Part shown: piece by piece, positions 41,416 to 50,385 of the stretch
Layout of the letters: each line of letters begins with the position of its first letter
Position numbering within the stretch: position 1 is the stretch's first letter
From: Polaribacter reichenbachii
Lineage (GTDB): Bacteria; Bacteroidota; Bacteroidia; Flavobacteriales; Flavobacteriaceae
Assembly: GCF_001975665.1 (NCBI RefSeq)
Contig: NZ_CP019419.1
Coordinates: 2,773,501-2,837,500, forward strand
Reading direction: 5' to 3'
Length of the DNA: 64,000 nt
Notes under the pieces: model-generated
What the model was told of the DNA's origin: nothing
The model's input: only the letters and a program-made list of their open reading frames with translations
The model's database searches: none
Made by a program: the position numbers and the translations under genes

Positions 41416-41550
41416 TCATTTTTCTAAACTTTTTAATTCATCATCAGATAAATTAAAAACTGTTGTATAAAGCTTATACTTGCCTTTTTTAGTAATTGGT
41501 TTTAAAGAGCTAGTATCAACTTTAAAGAAAAAATTAGTTAGTAGAAAAGT
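41416..41550 (-). pseudogene. Possible remnant of a coding sequence (C-terminal 44 codons)
   Basis: Within the 261-nt gap between folD and ffh the minus strand has a 44-codon frame without a start codon, opened by a TGA at 41553-41551 and closed by a TGA at 41418-41416. Its translation (KVDTSSLKPITKKGKYKLYT, then TVFNLSDDELKSLEK) has protein-like composition and helix propensity, unlike the surrounding A/T noise. It may be the tail of a decayed gene. No family is recognised. Confidence 0.35.
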
Positions 41551-41585
41551 TCAATTTTAATGTTTTACACATTTCTTAACTAAAA

Positions 41586-41606
41586 AAAGCTGCAAAATTG
41601 CAGCTT
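41586..41606 (-). terminator. ffh terminator
   Basis: 7-bp stem AAGCTGC/GCAGCTT with 6-nt loop, followed on the minus strand by a U-run, 4 nt past the ffh stop. Confidence 0.8.
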
Positions 41607-41610
41607 AAAT

Positions 41611-42939
41611 TTATTTCATTCCTTTCATCATTTGCATCATCTTTCTACTTCCACCACCTTGCATCATTTTCATCATTTTGCTCATTTGGTTAAACTGCTT
41701 CATTAACTGGTTTACTTCTTGTATCGAAGTTCCAGATCCTTTTGCAATTCGTTTTTTTCTGCTAGAATTTATAGTAGATGGAGTACTTCTTTCTGAAGGA
41801 GTCATAGAATGGATTATTGCTTCTATACCTTTAAAAGCATCATCATCTATATCAACATCTTTCATTGCTTTTCCAGCACCAGGAATCATACCAACTAAAT
41901 CTTTCATACTACCCATCTTTTTGATTTGCTGAATCTGACTTAAAAAGTCGTCGAAACCAAATTGATTTTTAGCAATTTTCTTTTGTAGTTTTCTTGCTTC
42001 TTCCTCATCATATTGATCTTGGGCTCTTTCTACAAGAGAAATAACATCTCCCATTCCCAAAATACGATCTGCCATTCTATCAGGATGAAAAACATCAATT
42101 GCTTCCATTTTTTCTCCTGTACCAATAAACTTAATTGGTTTATCTACCACAGATTTAATAGATAATGCAGCACCACCTCTGGTATCACCATCTAATTTTG
42201 TAAGTACAACACCTTCAAAATTTAAAATATCATTAAATGCTTTTGCTGTATTTACAGCATCTTGCCCAGTCATAGAATCAACCACAAATAAAGTTTCTTG
42301 CGGATTTACAGTTTTATGAATGTTAGAAATCTCTGTCATCATTTCTTGATCTACAGCTAAACGACCTGCAGTATCAATAATTACAACATTTTTACCATTT
42401 GCTTTGGCGTGTTTTATGGCATTCTGAGAAATTTCTACAGGGTTTTGGTTACCAACTTCTGCATATACTTCTACACCAATTTGCTCGCCTACAACTTGTA
42501 ATTGATTTATGGCAGCAGGTCTATAAACATCACAACCTACTAATAAAACTTGTTTAGATTTTTTTGTTTTAAGGTAATTCGCCAATTTACCAGAAAAGGT
42601 AGTTTTACCAGAACCTTGCAAACCAGACATTAAAATTACAGTTGGTGAGCCACCAAGATTAACACCTACAGTTTCTCCTCCCATTAATTCAGTTAGTTCA
42701 TCTTTAACTAACTTTACCATTAATTGCCCAGGGTTTAATGTAGTTAATACATCTTGCCCAATGGCTTTTTGCTGAACTTTTTTGGTGAAATCTTTGGCAA
42801 TCTTAAAGTTAACATCGGCATCTAAAAGTGCTCTTCTAACTTCTTTTAAAGTCTCTGCAACGTTAATTTCTGTAATTTGCCCATGACCTTTTAAGGTGTG
42901 TAAGGCTTTATCTAATTTATCACTTAAATTATTGAACAT
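41611..42939 (-). CDS. ffh: Signal recognition particle protein (SRP54)
   Basis: 442 aa GTPase that binds SRP RNA and signal peptides to target proteins to the membrane. N domain (~1-85), G domain with GLQGSGKTTFSGKLA, DVYRPAA, DTAGRLAVD and TKLDGDTRGGAA, and a C-terminal M domain ending in a Met/Gly-rich tail (MMKMMQGGGSRKMMQMMKGMK without a normal long extension). A TATATTTG -7 element lies 26 nt upstream. Confidence 0.97.
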   Translation of the reverse strand: MFNNLSDKLDKALHTLKGHGQITEINVAETLKEVRRALLDADVNFKIAKDFTKKVQQKAIGQDVLTTLNPGQLMVKLVKDELTELMGGETVGVNLGGSPTVILMSGLQGSGKTTFSGKLANYLKTKKSKQVLLVGCDVYRPAAINQLQVVGEQIGVEVYAEVGNQNPVEISQNAIKHAKANGKNVVIIDTAGRLAVDQEMMTEISNIHKTVNPQETLFVVDSMTGQDAVNTAKAFNDILNFEGVVLTKLDGDTRGGAALSIKSVVDKPIKFIGTGEKMEAIDVFHPDRMADRILGMGDVISLVERAQDQYDEEEARKLQKKIAKNQFGFDDFLSQIQQIKKMGSMKDLVGMIPGAGKAMKDVDIDDDAFKGIEAIIHSMTPSERSTPSTINSSRKKRIAKGSGTSIQEVNQLMKQFNQMSKMMKMMQGGGSRKMMQMMKGMK

Positions 42940-42965
42940 AATTTGTATTCATTTTTTTCGAAACA

Positions 42966-42973
42966 CAAATATA
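42966..42973 (-). promoter_or_regulatory. -7 element of ffh
   Basis: TATATTTG on the minus strand, 26 nt before the ffh ATG. Confidence 0.5.
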
Positions 42974-43007
42974 AATATAACTGCTCTCTTATAAAAAATT
43001 AAAAGAC

Positions 43008-43448
43008 TTATTCTCTTTTTAAAAGTAAACTAACAAAGAAATTGACCAAATGCACAAAGATGGATAATAGAAATAAGAAAAAAGAGAAGATTAAAACTGC
43101 TTCTAAGTTTAATATTCCTAAAAATTGATTCCCTTTTAATAAGCCGTTTTCATCTAGTCGTAAAACTGCATAAATAAAAGGGATTATGGCTAAAGTTTGT
43201 AGAATTATGTGCGAAATAGTCAGCCACTTTTTTGGGCATTTTTTAGCCCAATCTAAAGCCACATAATTTATACCAATCAAACTAAAATAAACAGCAGAAA
43301 CATAACACCAAAAATCTACATTAATTAAATAATAGATATAAGTTATGTTAATATCAATTGGCACATTTCTTTTAATTAACCCAATAGTGATGTAAAGAGG
43401 TATTAACGCAAAAAAATATAAATAGGGTTTGTTGATTATTTTTTTCAT
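43008..43448 (-). CDS. Small integral membrane protein, unknown function
   Basis: 146 aa with four hydrophobic helices (~8-25, ~45-65, ~80-97, ~112-140). The N-terminus is KKIINKPYLYFFALIPLYI and there is a short basic C-terminal tail (LLKRE). Layout and segments such as WLTISHIILQTLAIIPF suggest a small quinol/heme-protein-like four-helix bundle, but no ligand pattern is convincing. It stands alone between ffh and the serine hydrolase operon. Confidence 0.72.
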   Translation of the reverse strand: MKKIINKPYLYFFALIPLYITIGLIKRNVPIDINITYIYYLINVDFWCYVSAVYFSLIGINYVALDWAKKCPKKWLTISHIILQTLAIIPFIYAVLRLDENGLLKGNQFLGILNLEAVLIFSFFLFLLSIFVHLVNFFVSLLLKRE

Positions 43449-43458
43449 CTAAAATGAT

Positions 43459-43498
43459 TTTTGTAAAGTATCTAAATACGGATAAGTACTTTACAAAA
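43459..43498. repeat. 12-bp inverted repeat between the serine hydrolase operon and a membrane protein gene
   Basis: Arms TTTTGTAAAGTA (43459-43470) and TACTTTACAAAA (43487-43498) are perfect inverted copies separated by 16 nt. The arm lacks a G/C core and a good U-run, so it is either a weak terminator or an operator-like dyad 10 nt upstream of ATG 43448. Confidence 0.5.
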
Positions 43499-43577
43499 TT
43501 TTATAAACTTAAATGTATGAAAATTAATTAAAATACAATTTACCTTTAGGTTTTAAGTTGATTTAATCATTTTTAAA

Positions 43578-45278
43578 TTACAATAGAGATGGTAAAATAT
43601 ACTCTTCAAATATTTTTTCTGGCTGTTTTGTTTTTCCGTTTCTGTAGTTACCAGATGTAATAACACAGACCAAATTTAATTCAGAAATCACAAAAATATA
43701 CTGACCTCCATTACCTCTTGCTTCTACAGACTTTATTTTTTTACCTTTTACAGTATAAGTTTTGTGCCACCAAAAATACCCATATCCGTTTTTTTCTAAG
43801 GTATTAGTCAAGGGTAAATAATTTTGAAATGATTTATCTATCCAATTTTCAGATAAAACTCTTTTTCCTTCAAACTTACCTTTATTTAAATACAATTGTC
43901 CAAATTTTAGCATATCTCTAGGTGAAATATATATTCCGCCTCCAAAATAAGGTTTCCCTGTCATTTCTTTCTGAATTGTATAATTATGAATACCTAAAGG
44001 TTTAAATAATTTTTGATCCATATATAATGGTAATGGAAGAGGAGTGAGGTCAGTTAGAATTTCGCCTAATAAATACGGATTTGCAGAACCATAATTGGCT
44101 ACAGCACCTGGTTTATGCATCATTGGTGCTTCTAAAACAGTTTTTAACCAATTTCTTGAGTTTTGATACGCTTGCTCAGAAGCTTTCGATTTTCTATCAA
44201 TACCAAAATCAACAGCATCTAAACCAGAACTCATTGTTAGTAAATCTTTAATTTTAATGTCTTTCTTTAATGTGTCTTTGGTGTATTGATATTCTTCTGA
44301 AATATAATTGTATAATAAATCTGTATCGCCTTTAATAATTTTATCTTCTATTGCCAACCCAACAATTGCAGAAGTTATACTTTTTGATGCAGAGCGTTGA
44401 TCGTGAAGAGTAGTATTCGAAAAACCATCAAAATAGTTCTCATAAATTATTTTTCCTTTTTTGGCAATTAATACACTATGTGTATTGATTAATTTCTTTT
44501 GATGAATACTATCTTCTAGTTTTTCTAAGAAAATATTTTTTTCTAGAGGATGTGTTTTCCAACCATCATCTAAATTTAAATTGTTGTTTTTTATATTGTT
44601 ATAATTACCAAATTTCCATGGATTTTTTGATGGGTTTAAACGAACTTTTGTAAAAACATTATTCGCAATAAGTATTTCTAAATCGATAGTTTCTTTTAAA
44701 AGAGTGCCTTTAAAACCAATACCAGTTCTCATATCTTGAAAGGTAATTACATTGCCATTCTGTTTAGAATTACCAGCCCATGTACCTGCAAAACGTTGAT
44801 CGCCAAAAAAAGGATAGGCATCAAAATTAGTACCATTTACATTTTCGATACTTAAAAATATGGAGTTAGAAAGAAGTTCATCCAACATAAAAATATTCCA
44901 ATTACCTTGGTAAGAATTATTTTCTGCTTGAATTAATTTAATATGATAGAAATAAAGTCCTGAGCTTATAAAACCATCAATTTGATGCTTCTTTTTATCT
45001 AAAATTCCTGTAAAAGAAATAGTTTCATCAATCTTAATATTGATATAATTTTTAGTAGAAGATTTTACTTTTGTAGTAAATTTGAAGTTTTTGTTATGTA
45101 GTGAAAACTGGTATTCAGAATTACTGAGTAGATCCAAAGTAACAGAAAAATTAAAAGCATTTTTATCATTTAGTTTTCCTTCCCATTGTTTTTCATAATC
45201 TTTAATATTTGTTTGAGAATGAAGCTGGGTAAAAGAAAAAATGAATAAGCTAAAAAGAATTTTATAATAGGTTTTCAA
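43578..45278 (-). CDS. Exported serine hydrolase, beta-lactamase/class C family
   Basis: 566 aa. The start is TTG at 45278, which begins a signal peptide (MKTYYKILFSLFIFSFTQLHS). Residues ~25-235 are a beta-rich accessory domain (GNWNIFMLD, FAGTWAGNSKQNGN). The serine hydrolase domain (~250-566) has the SxxK nucleophile in RSASKSITSAIVG, Tyr in NYGSANPYLLG and a GNGGQ third motif. It belongs to the beta-lactamase-like/esterase family; no beta-lactam activity is implied. It is third in an operon with an AraC regulator and a DoxX-like protein. Confidence 0.88.
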   Translation of the reverse strand: MKTYYKILFSLFIFSFTQLHSQTNIKDYEKQWEGKLNDKNAFNFSVTLDLLSNSEYQFSLHNKNFKFTTKVKSSTKNYINIKIDETISFTGILDKKKHQIDGFISSGLYFYHIKLIQAENNSYQGNWNIFMLDELLSNSIFLSIENVNGTNFDAYPFFGDQRFAGTWAGNSKQNGNVITFQDMRTGIGFKGTLLKETIDLEILIANNVFTKVRLNPSKNPWKFGNYNNIKNNNLNLDDGWKTHPLEKNIFLEKLEDSIHQKKLINTHSVLIAKKGKIIYENYFDGFSNTTLHDQRSASKSITSAIVGLAIEDKIIKGDTDLLYNYISEEYQYTKDTLKKDIKIKDLLTMSSGLDAVDFGIDRKSKASEQAYQNSRNWLKTVLEAPMMHKPGAVANYGSANPYLLGEILTDLTPLPLPLYMDQKLFKPLGIHNYTIQKEMTGKPYFGGGIYISPRDMLKFGQLYLNKGKFEGKRVLSENWIDKSFQNYLPLTNTLEKNGYGYFWWHKTYTVKGKKIKSVEARGNGGQYIFVISELNLVCVITSGNYRNGKTKQPEKIFEEYILPSLL

Positions 45279-45323
45279 TACTGTTGATTTTAGTTTGCCT
45301 CAAAAATAAATACTTCGATTTTT

Positions 45324-46151
45324 TTAAAATTGTAATAAATTAACATCGCCTATTTTTTTTGATATTTTTAAAGGAGTTTGTCCATAAATCTTTTTTAAAG
45401 AAGTTATAAAATGGCTCTGATCATAAAAACCAGCTTCATAGCAAACTTCGGTCATAGAGAGTTTGTTTTTAGCAATTAATAATAAAGCTTTGTTTATTTT
45501 TTGAGTACGAATATAATTGCCAATTGTAGTCTTAAAATATTTAGGAAATTCTCTTGATAAATGTACAGGATGAATATTTAAAATAGTACTTAAAGCACTA
45601 AGAGAAGTGATGTTATTTTCTGATGAATGTAAAATTTCTTTAAGCTGTTTTACCCAATTTGGCTTTTGTTTTTCTGAGTTATGATGGTGGGTTTTTATAT
45701 TGTTAAAAATATCAACCAAAAGCATATTTATAGCTAATTGACTGTTCTGATCTTTAATTTTACTTTCCAACAAAATGCAATTCATTTTTTGCTGTATTAA
45801 AGGATTTTTTAATTGCATACTACCTTCAAAATCAAAAGATTTAATATCATATAAATCAAACCAATTTGTATTCATTTCTATATGAAAACCTCTTGTATAA
45901 ATATCTGGTTTTATATTATAATGTGCATCTTGCCAATTATGGAAAAGTAAACTTCCACTTTTTAGATAATAGTTTTCTTTCTTATTTTCTTCGTATAATT
46001 TGCCTTGTAATAAATATGTGAAATATGGATTTTCATGATAATGCCAATCTACCTTTGCGTGTGTGTATTTGGTATCTGTAATTAATAAATCATCAAACTG
46101 ATTCTTATTGTAATGATTGCCAAAATATTCTCCTTTCAATAACTTTTTCAT
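45324..46151 (-). CDS. AraC-family transcriptional regulator
   Basis: 275 aa. An N-terminal cupin-type sensor domain (~30-140) has WHYHENPYFTYLLQG and SGSLLFHNWQDAHY. The C-terminal double helix-turn-helix (~165-270) has LSALSTILNIHPVHLSREF and MTEVCYEAGFYDQSHFITSLKKIYGQTP. It lies between the DoxX-like gene (3-nt gap) and the serine hydrolase (45-nt gap), so it probably controls this operon in response to a small ligand. Confidence 0.93.
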   Translation of the reverse strand: MKKLLKGEYFGNHYNKNQFDDLLITDTKYTHAKVDWHYHENPYFTYLLQGKLYEENKKENYYLKSGSLLFHNWQDAHYNIKPDIYTRGFHIEMNTNWFDLYDIKSFDFEGSMQLKNPLIQQKMNCILLESKIKDQNSQLAINMLLVDIFNNIKTHHHNSEKQKPNWVKQLKEILHSSENNITSLSALSTILNIHPVHLSREFPKYFKTTIGNYIRTQKINKALLLIAKNKLSMTEVCYEAGFYDQSHFITSLKKIYGQTPLKISKKIGDVNLLQF

Positions 46152-46154
46152 AAA

Positions 46155-46760
46155 CTATTGATATAATTTTCTTTTTCGATACCCGACAATTAATCCCACT
46201 AAACCAATAATCGTCATTAATAAAAAAGCAAAAGAGATATATCTATTAAAAATGAAAACTTTAGTAATTATTGTAATTATAGCTAAAGAAATTCCTAAGG
46301 TAACCCAGAGTTTGTCGTTTTCTAATCTTTTTATGTTAGAATTTGTAGGTTTTTTATTGATGAGTATTTTAAGTGAATCCCAATCCCAATAAATTAAAAA
46401 TAAGGAAGATAGTAACATTAAACCTGTAATAATGGGTGTTCCTCTAAAATCGTAAGAAATGGTAATTACAAAAACATTAGCAATAATGGGCAAAAATATA
46501 ATTGCACCTAATTTTGCAAAACGTTGTGTAATTAAAAGTGTACCCGCAATACATTGAGCAATACCAATAAAATGCCAATATAAACCAGATTGATATAAAG
46601 TTTCAAAAAAATGCCAAGCTGAATTTATTGGGTTTTCTGCTCCGCTTTCTGCTGTAAAACGCAATCCTTGAATCTTTACTAAACTTGCAAAAATGAAAGC
46701 AAAACCAATTAAATAGCGCAAATAAATCACAAATAATTGTGGAAAGGTTTTTTGCTTCAT
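46155..46760 (-). CDS. DoxX-like membrane protein
   Basis: 201 aa from ATG 46760, preferred over an adjacent TTG. Five hydrophobic segments. The first (LFVIYLRYLIGFAFIFASLVKI), followed by HFFETLYQSGLYWHFIGIAQCIAGTLL, resembles the DoxX/SURF4-type four-helix family. It contributes the first gene of the AraC/serine hydrolase operon. The function of the family members in this context is unknown. Confidence 0.75.
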   Translation of the reverse strand: MKQKTFPQLFVIYLRYLIGFAFIFASLVKIQGLRFTAESGAENPINSAWHFFETLYQSGLYWHFIGIAQCIAGTLLITQRFAKLGAIIFLPIIANVFVITISYDFRGTPIITGLMLLSSLFLIYWDWDSLKILINKKPTNSNIKRLENDKLWVTLGISLAIITIITKVFIFNRYISFAFLLMTIIGLVGLIVGYRKRKLYQ

Positions 46761-46861
46761 CAAAAAGTTGGTTTATTAGTTTACTTATTTTGTAGACGAT
46801 ATATAACCAATTTTGTTACTCACATTAAATTTAAAACCTTTTGCTTTGTATTTATAAGTAC

Positions 46862-47344
46862 TTAATTTTTAGCTACAAATTCTAAGGCTGCTCCATTTAT
46901 ACAATGACGTTTTCCTGTAGTTTCTGTAGGGCCATCATCAAAAGAATGCCCTAAATGACCACCACAAGTATTGCATTTTAGTTCGGTTCTTGCATAACCA
47001 ATTTTGTAATCTACATCTAGTTCTACATTTTCTTTAATTGCTCTATCAAAAGAAGGCCAACCAGAACCAGAATCATATTTATGCTCAGATTTGTATAATG
47101 GTGTTTTACAAGCAGCACAAACAAAAGTTCCTTTTTTATGGTTATCATTTAACGGACTTGAAAAAGCTCTTTCTGTACCAGATTCTCTTAAAACATAATA
47201 AGCTAAAGGAGAAAGTAGTGTTTTCCATTCAGCATCTGTTTTATTAATTTTATAAGTTTTCTTTTTTTCTTCTGATGAGTTTTGGGCATTTCCTATACAA
47301 CTTATCATCAGCATTAAAAGAATAAGACTTGCTACTTTTTTCAT
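46862..47344 (-). CDS. msrB: Peptide-methionine (R)-S-oxide reductase, exported lipoprotein form
   Basis: 160 aa. Signal peptide with lipobox MISC (Cys16), so the enzyme is probably membrane-anchored and repairs oxidised envelope proteins. MsrB domain (~30-158): zinc cysteines CAAC and CNTC, YDSGSGWPSFDRAI, HLGHSFDDGP and catalytic Cys in RHCINGAAL. No second resolving cysteine near the usual position stands out. It is divergent from the M48 protease gene. Confidence 0.95.
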   Translation of the reverse strand: MKKVASLILLMLMISCIGNAQNSSEEKKKTYKINKTDAEWKTLLSPLAYYVLRESGTERAFSSPLNDNHKKGTFVCAACKTPLYKSEHKYDSGSGWPSFDRAIKENVELDVDYKIGYARTELKCNTCGGHLGHSFDDGPTETTGKRHCINGAALEFVAKN

Positions 47345-47555
47345 TTATTTTATTTAAAAATTAATTCTGGGTAAAATAATAATTTAATTGTTTCACTATC
47401 ATTTTGGACGAAATCTTATGGTTTATCTTACAAATAATATTAAAAACTATTTTTTAGATTTAAATAGAATACTTAATTTTAAGGAAATAATTTAGTTATA
47501 AATGTGACTAAATTAGTATATAAGTGTCTTATAATAAGAACCAAAAAGTATAAAA

Positions 47556-48371
47556 ATGAAAAAAATAATAGTTTTAGTAGTCGCAGTTTTTCTTTTTTCT
47601 GAATGTAGTACAGTGCCAATTACAGGAAGAAAACGTGTGAATTTTGTGAGTGATTCGCAAGTTTTACCTGCAAGTTTTGCACAATATAGTAGTTTTTTAG
47701 AAGAGAATAAATTGTCTACAAACAGAGTAATGTCTAATCAAATAAAAGATGTTGGTAAAAATATTTCTGCAGCTGTAGATCGTTTTATGAGAGCAAATAA
47801 TATGGTTTCTGAAGCAAATTCTTATAAATGGGAGTTTAATTTAATAGAAGATAAAACTGTTAACGCTTGGTGTATGCCAGGTGGTAAAGTAGTTTTTTAC
47901 ACAGGTATAATGCCAATTTGTGATAATGAAAATGGGGTAGCAGCAGTTATGGGGCATGAGGTTGCACATGCGTTTGCAAAACACGGTCAAGAAAGAATGT
48001 CTCAAGGACAATTACAACAAATAGGTGGTTTAGCTGTTGCTTTGGGCACATCTGGTAAAGATGCAGAAAGTCAGCAAATTTGGAATACAGCTTTTGGTAT
48101 AGGTTCTGGTTTAGGAATGTTAAAATTTAGTAGAGTACATGAACAAGAAGCAGATAGATTAGGTTTAGTTTTTATGATTATGGCTGGTTATGATGGTACA
48201 GAGGCAGCTGAAGTTTGGGTAAGAATGAGCGAAAAATCTGGAGGAGGATCTTCACCAGAAATTTTAAGTACACACCCATCTAACGCTTCTAGGATTCAAG
48301 ATCTTAGAACTTATTTGCCTACTGCAAAAAAATATGCAGCTCAATACAATGCAAATGGAGTTATAAAATAA
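47556..48371 (+). CDS. M48-family zinc metalloprotease, lipoprotein
   Basis: 271 aa. The signal sequence MKKIIVLVVAVFLFSEC leads to CSTVPITGRKRVNF, a common motif of M48 lipoproteins (LoiP/YggG-like). The residue before the cysteine is Glu, unusual for a lipobox. HEVAHAFAKHG gives two zinc ligands and HEQEADRLG the third. The family handles outer-membrane protein quality control. It is monocistronic, with a strong terminator. Confidence 0.92.
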   Translation: MKKIIVLVVAVFLFSECSTVPITGRKRVNFVSDSQVLPASFAQYSSFLEENKLSTNRVMSNQIKDVGKNISAAVDRFMRANNMVSEANSYKWEFNLIEDKTVNAWCMPGGKVVFYTGIMPICDNENGVAAVMGHEVAHAFAKHGQERMSQGQLQQIGGLAVALGTSGKDAESQQIWNTAFGIGSGLGMLKFSRVHEQEADRLGLVFMIMAGYDGTEAAEVWVRMSEKSGGGSSPEILSTHPSNASRIQDLRTYLPTAKKYAAQYNANGVIK

Positions 48372-48402
48372 AATAGAAACAAATAGTTTCCCTATATTGT
48401 AG

Positions 48403-48434
48403 CCGTTCAAAATTTAATTTTGAACGGTTTTTTT
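48403..48434 (+). terminator. M48 protease gene terminator
   Basis: 10-bp stem CCGTTCAAAA/TTTTGAACGG with 5-nt loop and a T-run, 32 nt past the stop. Confidence 0.85.
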
Positions 48435-48448
48435 ATAAAATATATTTT

Positions 48449-49744
48449 ATGTTAAAAATAGGAGATAAAAAATTAATAAACGCTTGGGCTTTTTATGATT
48501 GGGCAAACTCAGTATATTCTTTAGTAATTAGTACAGCAGTCTTCCCTTTGTATTATAGTGCAGTTACAGAAGGTGAAACTGTTACTTTTTTGGGTATGGA
48601 ATGGGATCATCCAGATAGTTTATATAGTTATGCACTTTCTTTTTCTTTTTTGGTAGTTGCTTTTATTTCGCCAATATTATCTGGTATTGCAGATTATACA
48701 GGTAGCAAGAAAAAGTTTATGAAATTTTTCTGCTTTTTAGGAAGTTTATCTGTAATGAGTTTGTATTTTTTTGATGGATTAGATACAGTTTGGATTGGTA
48801 TTGTTTTTACCATTTTAGCAAGTATAGGTTTTTGGGCAAGTTTGGTTTTTTACAATGCATATTTGCCAGAAGTAGCGCATCCTGAACAACAAGATAAGGC
48901 AAGTGCAAAAGGGTTTATATTTGGTTATATTGGTTCTATCATTTTACTAATTATCAATTTAATACTGATACAAAAACCAGATTGGTTTGGTATAGATTCT
49001 GGTATGGCTTCTAGAATTTCTTTTGTCATGGTTGGTTTGTGGTGGTTAAGTTTTGCGCAAATTACGTTTAAACGTTTACCTAATGATATGTATAATAAAA
49101 AGCCCGAAGAAGATTATATCTGGAAAGGGTTTAAAGAGTTAAAAATAGTAGCAAAAGAGATTGCAAATTATCCTACATTAAAAAAGTTTTTAATAGCTTT
49201 CTTTTTATTGAGTGTTGGTGTACAAACTATAATTCTCTTAGCTACTATTTTTGGTTCTACAGAATTAGGTTTAGCGACTATTGATTTAATTATTACAGTT
49301 TTATTAATTCAGGTTGTAGCAATTTTAGGAGCATTTTTATTCTCAAGATTATCAGGAAAAAAAGGAAACTTCTACGCATTAAAATTAACCATTGTAATTT
49401 GGATGGTGGTTTGTTTCTGTGCTTTTTTATTACACAAAGAATTACCAAATGTTTCTTTGTATTTTTATTCTTTAGGAGCTGTTTTAGGTTTGGTTTTAGG
49501 AGCTATACAATCTTTAACGCGTTCTACCTATTCTAAGTTGTTACCAGAAACAGAAGATCATGCTACTTATTTTAGCTTTTACGATGTTACAGAAAAAATA
49601 GCAATTGTACTAGGTACAGCTGTTTATGGAGTATTGTATGCCATTACAGATTCTATGCAATGGAGTGTTTTATGTTTGGCTTTCTTCTTTTTAGCAGCTT
49701 TACTAATTTTAAGTACTTTAAAGAAAACGAAATATGTGAGATAA
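48449..49744 (+). CDS. MFS transporter, UMF1/Atg22-like
   Basis: 431 aa with about 12 transmembrane helices. The N-terminus (INAWAFYDWANSVYSLVI) with WANSAY-like motif and the Atg22-like internal pattern (LGAVLGLVLGAIQSLTRSTYSKLLP) place it in the UMF1 (unknown MFS 1) branch. A cytoplasmic Lys/Glu-rich loop separates the halves (~220-245). The substrate is unknown. Confidence 0.88.
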   Translation: MLKIGDKKLINAWAFYDWANSVYSLVISTAVFPLYYSAVTEGETVTFLGMEWDHPDSLYSYALSFSFLVVAFISPILSGIADYTGSKKKFMKFFCFLGSLSVMSLYFFDGLDTVWIGIVFTILASIGFWASLVFYNAYLPEVAHPEQQDKASAKGFIFGYIGSIILLIINLILIQKPDWFGIDSGMASRISFVMVGLWWLSFAQITFKRLPNDMYNKKPEEDYIWKGFKELKIVAKEIANYPTLKKFLIAFFLLSVGVQTIILLATIFGSTELGLATIDLIITVLLIQVVAILGAFLFSRLSGKKGNFYALKLTIVIWMVVCFCAFLLHKELPNVSLYFYSLGAVLGLVLGAIQSLTRSTYSKLLPETEDHATYFSFYDVTEKIAIVLGTAVYGVLYAITDSMQWSVLCLAFFFLAALLILSTLKKTKYVR

Positions 49745-49772
49745 AAAAAGTGCTGATAAACAGCACTTTTTT
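49744..49772. terminator. Bidirectional terminator between MFS and metal-cluster genes
   Basis: 12-bp stem AAAAAAGTGCTG/CAGCACTTTTTT with 5-nt loop. It overlaps the MFS stop codon and serves the convergent lipoprotein gene. Confidence 0.85.
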
Positions 49773-49798
49773 AAATATTTATAAGTTTTTCTTTTTTC

Positions 49799-50350
49799 TT
49801 ATTGAACAGAAATTGCAAAAGTAACTTCTACATCTGTACTACCTCCTGCATTATCAGCATTATTATCATTTGGTTTTGTTGGTTCGTGCTTTAAAACAAT
49901 TGTTAAAGTACCAACACCAGCATCTCCTGTTGTAAGTGTAGTTTCGATTCCAATTGGGTTTCCATCACCATCTTCATCTGTTTTTTCAATAGAAACTCCA
50001 TTAATATTAGAAGAATAAAAGAATTCGTGCTCATCACCTTCATCTTTTACTTCAACAGTAATATCTTCAGCAGGGTCTTCTGTTGCGTTTAATAATTCAA
50101 TAGCACCAATGTATGTAGTATTTGCAGTTAAACTACCAGAAACAGTGTAAGTTCCATCAGCACCACCTTCACCATCTAAATCTACAAATGATAGGGTAAC
50201 AACATCATCTCCGTTAGTTAATGTATAGTTAACTGTTGTAATTAATTCTTCTTCGTGGTCGTGGTCATCATCATCATGGTCGTCATCAGAACAGCTAGAA
50301 AGTGTTAAAGCTGAAATAAATAATATTGCTAATAATTTGATTGTTTTCAT
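49799..50350 (-). CDS. His/Asp-rich lipoprotein of the metal cluster
   Basis: 183 aa from ATG 50350, which begins a lipoprotein signal (MKTIKLLAILFISALTLSSC). Directly after the Cys comes SDDDHDDDDHDHEEE, an obvious metal-binding run. The rest is a beta-sandwich-like domain (VNYTLTNGDDVVTLSFVD, TLTIVLKHEP) ending in VEVTFAISVQ. It is 12 nt from the stop of the ZnuD-like receptor, so it probably delivers or buffers zinc or a related metal; this is inferred. Confidence 0.82.
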   Translation of the reverse strand: MKTIKLLAILFISALTLSSCSDDDHDDDDHDHEEELITTVNYTLTNGDDVVTLSFVDLDGEGGADGTYTVSGSLTANTTYIGAIELLNATEDPAEDITVEVKDEGDEHEFFYSSNINGVSIEKTDEDGDGNPIGIETTLTTGDAGVGTLTIVLKHEPTKPNDNNADNAGGSTDVEVTFAISVQ

Positions 50351-50385
50351 TGTTGTTGTTTTTGAATTTTTCATAATTGAGTGTT

